Origin: Tannerellaceae bacterium
GTDB taxonomy: Bacteria; Bacteroidota; Bacteroidia; Bacteroidales; Tannerellaceae
Assembly: GCA_031264865.1 (NCBI GenBank)
Contig: JAISDJ010000307.1
Coordinates: 1 to 48,237 of the forward strand
Direction of reading: 5' to 3'
Length of the DNA: 48,237 nt
Shown: piece by piece, positions 43,442-48,237 of the stretch
Layout: each line of letters opens with the position of its first letter
Position numbering within the stretch: position 1 is the first letter of the stretch
Notes under the pieces: generated by a model
Told to the model about the DNA's origin: nothing
What the model saw: only the letters and a program-made list of their open reading frames with translations
Database searches by the model: none
Program-made: the position numbers and the translations under genes

Positions 43442-44184
43442 AAAACAAATCCTTGATCTTTTAATGTTTTGAGGTATTTTTCCGAGAAGTATTCGTTATT
43501 TTTCCGGGTGTAACGGATATCTGTGAATACTTGTGCAAGCGTTTCTTTATTATTTTCCTTTACATATTGTTTATTTATACTTAGTTCTTCTTTTGCTTTG
43601 TACAATGTATTGATATCATCGGGGGTATAATCAGTATATGTTTCATGGTGAATGATAGCTTCCATAGGCAGGCGTTCCGGTTGCTCCGGCGTATCGGCAG
43701 GCCAGCCTACCGTGATTGTTGTTACGGGAACGACTAATTTGGGGAGCGATAGAACTTCTATTATCTTGTCTGCATTATAAGTTGCTGTGCCGAGGTAACA
43801 AATACCTAATCCTTTTTCTTCGGCTGCAGTACAGAATGCCTGGGCAAATATAATTGCATCAATCATTGCCGCTATAAATGTTTGGAAGTTATCAAATCCC
43901 GGTTGAGCATTTCTTTGTTCTGCCCATTTTACGAATCGATTTACATCTGCACAGCATGTTAACATTACCGGCGCCGTTGTTACCATTGGTTGGTTAAAGT
44001 GAGCAGGAGCCATTTTTTCTTTGTTTACTTGGCTGCGTGTAATTACTACGCTGTACAATTGCATATTGCCGGTATTGGAAGCACGTGCTGCCGTTTCCAA
44101 TAATTCATTTAATAATGTGTCGGATATATCTTGCCCGGTGTATTTGCGGATACTCCTTCTTTTTTTCATATATTGTAATGACAT
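43438..44184 (-). CDS. Nitroreductase-family FMN oxidoreductase
   Basis: 248 residues of the nitroreductase fold. The opening MKKRRSIRKYTGQDISDTLLNELLETA and NTGNMQLYSVVITR are the FMN-binding start, and AAEEKGLGICYLGTATYNADKI with VPVTTITVGWP is the second FMN region. It resembles the NfsA/NADPH-dependent group that transfers hydride from NAD(P)H to nitroaromatics or quinones; the natural substrate is unknown. Starts at 44184 or at 44169. A TACATTTG -7 box lies 26 bases upstream. Confidence 0.88.
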   Translation of the reverse strand: MSLQYMKKRRSIRKYTGQDISDTLLNELLETAARASNTGNMQLYSVVITRSQVNKEKMAPAHFNQPMVTTAPVMLTCCADVNRFVKWAEQRNAQPGFDNFQTFIAAMIDAIIFAQAFCTAAEEKGLGICYLGTATYNADKIIEVLSLPKLVVPVTTITVGWPADTPEQPERLPMEAIIHHETYTDYTPDDINTLYKAKEELSINKQYVKENNKETLAQVFTDIRYTRKNNEYFSEKYLKTLKDQGFVF

Positions 44185-44209
44185 ACTATAGTTTGTATTA
44201 ATATGGCTT

Positions 44210-44217
44210 CAAATGTA
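44210..44217 (-). promoter_or_regulatory. -7 box for the nitroreductase gene
   Basis: Minus strand TACATTTG (44217-44210) fully matches TAnnTTTG, 26 bases before the start at 44184. No clear -33 element. Confidence 0.4.
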
Positions 44218-44318
44218 CGTAAAATAAAATTGTTATACGATACGTTTATTTGCGGGTAATTTGTTTGCAACTAACATTATTCTTATTTTTGGATGTTTAT
44301 TTGATTAGCGATTGGAAC

Positions 44319-45722
44319 ATGATTAAAAAGATATGCATGAAAACCTTTAAATTATCTTTTGCGTTACTTGTCATTGTAACAATAATCTCTTGTGCGGAAA
44401 GTAAAAAAACGGTTGTGAAAGAATCGGAATATCCTTTGTTTTGGACATGGTTGGATTACCGTCCGGGTATGAATTTTGATTCGGTATGCGTGGTGATGAC
44501 TGAGACGGGTATAGATGGCATGATGCTGAATGCGCCTACTCCTGATGATTACAGGAAGGTGATACCTGTTGCTCATGCACATGGTATTGAAGTGTATGCT
44601 TGGCTATGGACTATGAATTTGGAACATGGACGTGATTCTATTGTTAAAGCACATCCCGAATGGCTCAGTGTAAATAGAAAAGGAGAAAGCCTGGCCAACC
44701 ATACAGCTTATGTGGGGTATTATAAATTTATGTGTCCGGCTCTTCCTGAAGTACATGAATATATAAAGGATAAAGTAAAAACCTATTGCGAAGTAGAAGG
44801 GTTAAATGGGATAGCAATTGATTATCATCGTTTGGTAGATGTAGTTCTTCCAACTACCTTATGGCCTAAATACGGAATTGTGCAAGATAAAGAATATCCG
44901 GAATGGGATTATGGTTATCATCCTGCTATGATAGAGAAATTTCAGAGTTTACACGGATATGACCCAAGAGAACAAGAAGATCCATCAATGGATGAGAAAT
45001 GGCTTCAATTCCGTTGCGACCAGATAACAGAAGTAGCCAATGAAATAGCAGACGTGGTTCATTCATATGGTAAAAAAATGGCCGCATCACCTTTCCCTAC
45101 ACCAGCTATGTCGCGTCGGATGGTACGTCAGGATTGGGGAAAATGGAATCTTGATATTGTATTTCCGATGGTTTATCATAATTTTTATACGGAAGATGTA
45201 TCCTTTATATCAGATTGTACGATTGAAAATGTAAAAGAGAAAAATCCGAATACAACATTGTATTGTGGAATGATGGCTTCCAACGGGCCGGAAATGTTCG
45301 AGTTAATGGATGCCGCATTGAATAATGGAGCGGAAGGCGTATCTATATTCACGATCGGAGGCCTGCGGAATCCCGAGCTTCGCGCTTCTTTCAAGGCGTA
45401 TGCCGACAGTGTAAGGGCTCAACGCGCCCAATCACCGGTTAATCCGGCTGCGACAGGGGTAACGGAAGTAACAATCAATCCGTTTGAAAAGCTGGGTATT
45501 ATGAAATTAATCAATCAAAGAATAGCTAAGTATATTAGTGATTCGCAAAACAGTAATGTTGTTGAAATAGAATTGGGCGAGTATAAGTTGACGGATGAAT
45601 ATGGCGCAACCAAATGTTATAATGTAACAGAACTTGTGAATAAACAATCGTTTGATGTTACATTCTATTTTTATGGCGGCATATTATCCGGCTGGAATGT
45701 AGAACCTCATACAAATAAATAA
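44319..45722 (+). CDS. Glycosyl-hydrolase-like (family-10-like, COG1649-type) lipoprotein
   Basis: 467 residues from ATG 44319, or 461 from ATG 44337; both give a lipoprotein signal ending LLVIVTIISC. A frame extension to TTG 44250 is unlikely. The mature part looks like a TIM-barrel hydrolase of the uncharacterised GHL10/COG1649 type: MTETGIDGMMLNAPTPDDYR, IPVAHAHGIEVYAWLWTMN, GLNGIAIDYHRLVDVVLP, KKMAASPFPTPAMSRR, WNLDIVFPMVYHNFY. Asp and Glu in these strands could be catalytic. It was probably selected for an extracytoplasmic sugar substrate. It is followed after one base by the DUF362 gene and then mnmE, suggesting one transcript. Confidence 0.72.
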   Translation: MIKKICMKTFKLSFALLVIVTIISCAESKKTVVKESEYPLFWTWLDYRPGMNFDSVCVVMTETGIDGMMLNAPTPDDYRKVIPVAHAHGIEVYAWLWTMNLEHGRDSIVKAHPEWLSVNRKGESLANHTAYVGYYKFMCPALPEVHEYIKDKVKTYCEVEGLNGIAIDYHRLVDVVLPTTLWPKYGIVQDKEYPEWDYGYHPAMIEKFQSLHGYDPREQEDPSMDEKWLQFRCDQITEVANEIADVVHSYGKKMAASPFPTPAMSRRMVRQDWGKWNLDIVFPMVYHNFYTEDVSFISDCTIENVKEKNPNTTLYCGMMASNGPEMFELMDAALNNGAEGVSIFTIGGLRNPELRASFKAYADSVRAQRAQSPVNPAATGVTEVTINPFEKLGIMKLINQRIAKYISDSQNSNVVEIELGEYKLTDEYGATKCYNVTELVNKQSFDVTFYFYGGILSGWNVEPHTNK

Positions 45723-45723
45723 A

Positions 45724-46842
45724 ATGAAAGCTTCAAAAGTTTATTTTACAAATTTGCGGACAACGCCATCAAGCAACCTTCTCGACAAGATGGAAAGGCT
45801 TGTAAAACGGGCAGGGATTGAATCTATTGACTTTAAGAACCAATTCGTTGCTATAAAAATACATTTTGGCGAACCTGGAAACTTAGCTTATATCCGTCCC
45901 AATTATGCGGCAAGACTGGTAAAACTGTTACAAAACCTGGGAGGAAGACCTTTTCTTACCGATTCTAATACATTGTATTCCGGAAGAAGATCGAATGCTG
46001 TTGACCATTTACATAGCGCGATGGTTAATGGTTTTAATCCCATAGCTGTTCCGTGTAATGTAATTATTGCAGACGGATTGAAAGGCACTGATTATAGAGA
46101 GGTGCAGATTGACGGAGAATATTGTAAAGCACCCAAGATAGGAGCAGCCGTTGTTGATGCGGATATTGTAATCAGTATGAATCACTTTAAAGGACATGAA
46201 CAAAGTGGCTTCGGAGGAGCTTTAAAGAATTTAGGGATGGGGTCCGCCAGTGTTGGTGGTAAACTTGAATTGCATTCATCCTCTCAACCGGTAGTGGATC
46301 GTACGAATTGTACAGGTTGCCGTATTTGTGTAAAATACTGTGCTCATGGCGCTATTCGGCTCGATGGAGAAAAGAAAGCGGTGATTGATCATGAAAAATG
46401 TGTAGGATGCGGACAATGTGTTGCATTATGCCAATACGACGCTGCTGTGTTAGGTGAGGGGGATACATCGGAACGTTTAAATTATAAGATTGCTGAATAT
46501 ACCAAGGCTGTTTTATGGGAGAAACCCCATTTTCATGTTAGCTTTATTATGAATGTTTCTCCTGAATGTGATTGCTGGAATCATAATGATGCAGCAATTA
46601 TACCAGATGTAGGAATAACGGCGTCTTTCGACCCTGTGGCGCTTGACCAGGCATGCGCTGATATGGTGACCAAAGCACCTGTTCTTAAAAGTAGCAGTTT
46701 AGGCGAAGCTCATCCACATACACATTTGGAAGGTGAGGATAAATTCCATTTGATGCATCCCGATACCAATTGGCAAGCAGGATTAAGCCATGCTGAAAAA
46801 ATAGGTGTCGGAATAAGAAACTATGAATTGATTACTGTATAA
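45724..46842 (+). CDS. DUF362-family protein with two 4Fe-4S clusters
   Basis: 372 residues. The N-terminal ~185 and C-terminal parts belong to the DUF362 fold (KIHFGEPGNLAYIRPNYAARLV, PFLTDSNTLYSGRR, MNHFKGHEQSGFGGALKNLGMG; late VGITASFDPVALDQAC). In the middle is a bacterial-ferredoxin module with two complete CxxCxxCxxxC motifs: Cys196/199/202/206 and Cys226/229/232/236. It should be a cytoplasmic electron-transfer protein; its partner is unknown. It starts one base after the upstream lipoprotein gene and ends seven bases before mnmE. Confidence 0.9.
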   Translation: MKASKVYFTNLRTTPSSNLLDKMERLVKRAGIESIDFKNQFVAIKIHFGEPGNLAYIRPNYAARLVKLLQNLGGRPFLTDSNTLYSGRRSNAVDHLHSAMVNGFNPIAVPCNVIIADGLKGTDYREVQIDGEYCKAPKIGAAVVDADIVISMNHFKGHEQSGFGGALKNLGMGSASVGGKLELHSSSQPVVDRTNCTGCRICVKYCAHGAIRLDGEKKAVIDHEKCVGCGQCVALCQYDAAVLGEGDTSERLNYKIAEYTKAVLWEKPHFHVSFIMNVSPECDCWNHNDAAIIPDVGITASFDPVALDQACADMVTKAPVLKSSSLGEAHPHTHLEGEDKFHLMHPDTNWQAGLSHAEKIGVGIRNYELITV

Positions 46843-46849
46843 ATAAGAA

Positions 46850-48237
46850 ATGAACCAAGATACTATCTGTGCCATATCAACACCTCCCGGAACAGGAGGT
46901 GTTGCCGTCATTCGTATTTCGGGGGCGGAAGCTATTCCGATAAGCGCCTCTGTCTTTGTTCCTAAGGCAAAGGGAAGAGAATTATTGAATCAAAAAGCCT
47001 ATACATTAAATTATGGGAGCCTATATAGAGGAGATGAGCAAATTGACGATGTGCTGGTTTCCATTTTTCGGAATCCTCATTCATTTACAGGAGAAGATAC
47101 AGTAGAGATAGCCTGTCATGGATCTATTTATATCCAGCAGCAGATACTTCAGTTACTGATAGAAAAAGGAGCGCGGACAGCGCTTCCCGGAGAGTTTACC
47201 CAACGTGCTTTTCTGAATGGTAAAATGGATTTGAGCCAGGCGGAAGCCGTTGCCGACCTGATTGCTTCCACATCTGCAGGCATGCATAAATTGGCGTTGA
47301 ATCAAATGCGGGGTGGATTTAGCCAGGAGCTTAGCAAACTACGTGCCCAATTATTAGATTTTACGTCTCTGATTGAGTTGGAATTAGATTTTAGCGAAGA
47401 AGACGTTGAGTTTGCCGACCGTTCTAATTTAAAGCAGTTAGCCATTGGGATTGAAAAGCTTATCAAACAATTAGCAGATTCTTTTAGCATAGGAAATGCT
47501 GTTAAGAATGGTATTCCGGTAGCTATTATAGGAGAAACAAATGCAGGAAAGTCTACTTTGCTTAATCTGTTGGTAGGAGAGGAGAGAGCCATTGTTTCCA
47601 ATATTCACGGAACAACCCGTGATGTAATAGAAGATACGATAAATCTATCGGGAATTACTTTTCGGTTTATAGACACCGCCGGTATTCGTGAAACAACAGA
47701 TACAATAGAAAGCTTGGGTATAGAACGGACCTTCAGCAAACTAAAGCAAGCCTCTATTGTATTATGGGTGATTGACCTCCTCAATTCTGCAACCCAAATA
47801 GAAGAACAATTAGCTAAAGTTATAATCCCCTATTTAGAAGGGAAGCAAACCATTCTGGTATTTAATAAATCTGATTTATTAGACACAGAAACCTTAGCTG
47901 CTAAAAAACATCTATTGACCGGTTTAAATGCTGAAAGAATCTATATATCAGCAAAAAAACAAGAAAATATAAACCAATTAAAAGACTATTTAATAAAAGC
48001 AGCAGCCATTCCCGAAATACACCAAAATGACATAATTATAACAAATATCCGCCATTATGAAGCTTTAACCAAAGCCCATGCCGCCATTCTCCGCGTATCA
48101 GAAGGCCTCAATCAAAACATATCCGGCGATTTTCTAAGCCAAGACATACGGGAATGCATGCACTATTTAGGAGAAATAACCGGACAGATCAGTAATGATG
48201 AGATACTTGGGAATATCTTTGAGCGGTTTTGTATAGG
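46850..48237 (+). CDS. mnmE: tRNA uridine-5-carboxymethylaminomethyl modification GTPase MnmE (3' end cut by window edge)
   Basis: 462 codons are present and the frame is still open at the edge; the last residues ERFCIG match the conserved C-terminal C-(I/L)-G-K, so only about one residue and the stop are missing. Domains: N-terminal tetrahydrofolate-binding part (TICAISTPPGTGGVAVIRIS; GEFTQRAFLNGKMDLSQAEA), helical domain, and inserted Ras-like GTPase (GETNAGKST at 228-236, DTAGIRET, NKSD). With MnmG it modifies U34 of certain tRNAs. It is downstream of the DUF362 gene by seven bases. The upstream ATG at 46850 follows AAATAAGAA. Confidence 0.96.
   Translation, partial: MNQDTICAISTPPGTGGVAVIRISGAEAIPISASVFVPKAKGRELLNQKAYTLNYGSLYRGDEQIDDVLVSIFRNPHSFTGEDTVEIACHGSIYIQQQILQLLIEKGARTALPGEFTQRAFLNGKMDLSQAEAVADLIASTSAGMHKLALNQMRGGFSQELSKLRAQLLDFTSLIELELDFSEEDVEFADRSNLKQLAIGIEKLIKQLADSFSIGNAVKNGIPVAIIGETNAGKSTLLNLLVGEERAIVSNIHGTTRDVIEDTINLSGITFRFIDTAGIRETTDTIESLGIERTFSKLKQASIVLWVIDLLNSATQIEEQLAKVIIPYLEGKQTILVFNKSDLLDTETLAAKKHLLTGLNAERIYISAKKQENINQLKDYLIKAAAIPEIHQNDIIITNIRHYEALTKAHAAILRVSEGLNQNISGDFLSQDIRECMHYLGEITGQISNDEILGNIFERFCI

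Noticed and set aside
44250-44318. TTG start of the glycosidase-like lipoprotein
   Set aside because: It would bury the lipoprotein signal; ATG 44319 or 44337 gives a normal one.

Overview
The window is a Bacteroidales (Bacteroidota) chromosome segment, most likely from a gut-type lineage such as Parabacteroides or Dysgonomonas; the genus is a guess. Evidence: three SusC-like receptors (one cut by the left edge) and two SusD lipoproteins, FecR, an AraC regulator and two membrane-bound AraC-type regulators, NVEALA peptides, a six-bladed beta-propeller lipoprotein, and several promoters matching the Bacteroidetes TTTG / TAnnTTTG consensus. No rRNA, tRNA, CRISPR array, transposase or phage gene was seen.

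Layout. 1-2390: 5' part of a SusC gene and a divergent AraC regulator. 2391-3385: a Phd/RelE-type toxin-antitoxin pair between two 73-bp direct repeats. 3514-6534: tetR, a FabH-like ketoacyl-ACP synthase, a FabG-like reductase and an RluA-type pseudouridine synthase. 6524-8109 (minus): cyclophilin and sugar nucleotidyltransferase. 8259-11651 (minus): a lipoprotein gene broken by two frameshifts, behind a GH51 arabinofuranosidase. 11910-24730: a visibly GC-rich block with SusC, SusD, M14 carboxypeptidase, GltS-type glutamate symporter and an Ntn amidohydrolase in one minus-strand operon, and two tandem 7TM-AraC regulators pointing away. No glycosidase is present there, so it looks like an amide/peptide capture and glutamate uptake locus rather than a polysaccharide locus. 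24727-25985: ECF sigma factor and a membrane TonB-C protein.

26060-29515 is the oddest region. It holds a hairpin-rich element; an NVEALA/beta-propeller operon with intact copies and three members carrying in-frame stops; a divergent membrane-anchored winged-helix regulator with two frameshifts; and five degenerate 22-bp tandem repeats. 29634-31636: purine permease plus Tsx-like outer-membrane protein. 31887-42530: a polysaccharide utilization locus with FecR, STN-type SusC, SusD and three GH30 glycosidases (two a tandem duplication), probably for a beta-1,6-linked glucan; its ECF sigma partner is not in the window. 42731-48237: rpiA, nitroreductase, and an operon of a glycosidase-like lipoprotein, a DUF362 ferredoxin-like protein and mnmE (its last codons cut by the right edge).

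The two most interesting units are the GC-rich SusCD-carboxypeptidase-GltS-amidohydrolase island with its paired membrane regulators, and the partly decayed NVEALA locus. All functions are read from motifs and context; no searches were run. Frameshifts and nonsense codons could be real decay or assembly errors.
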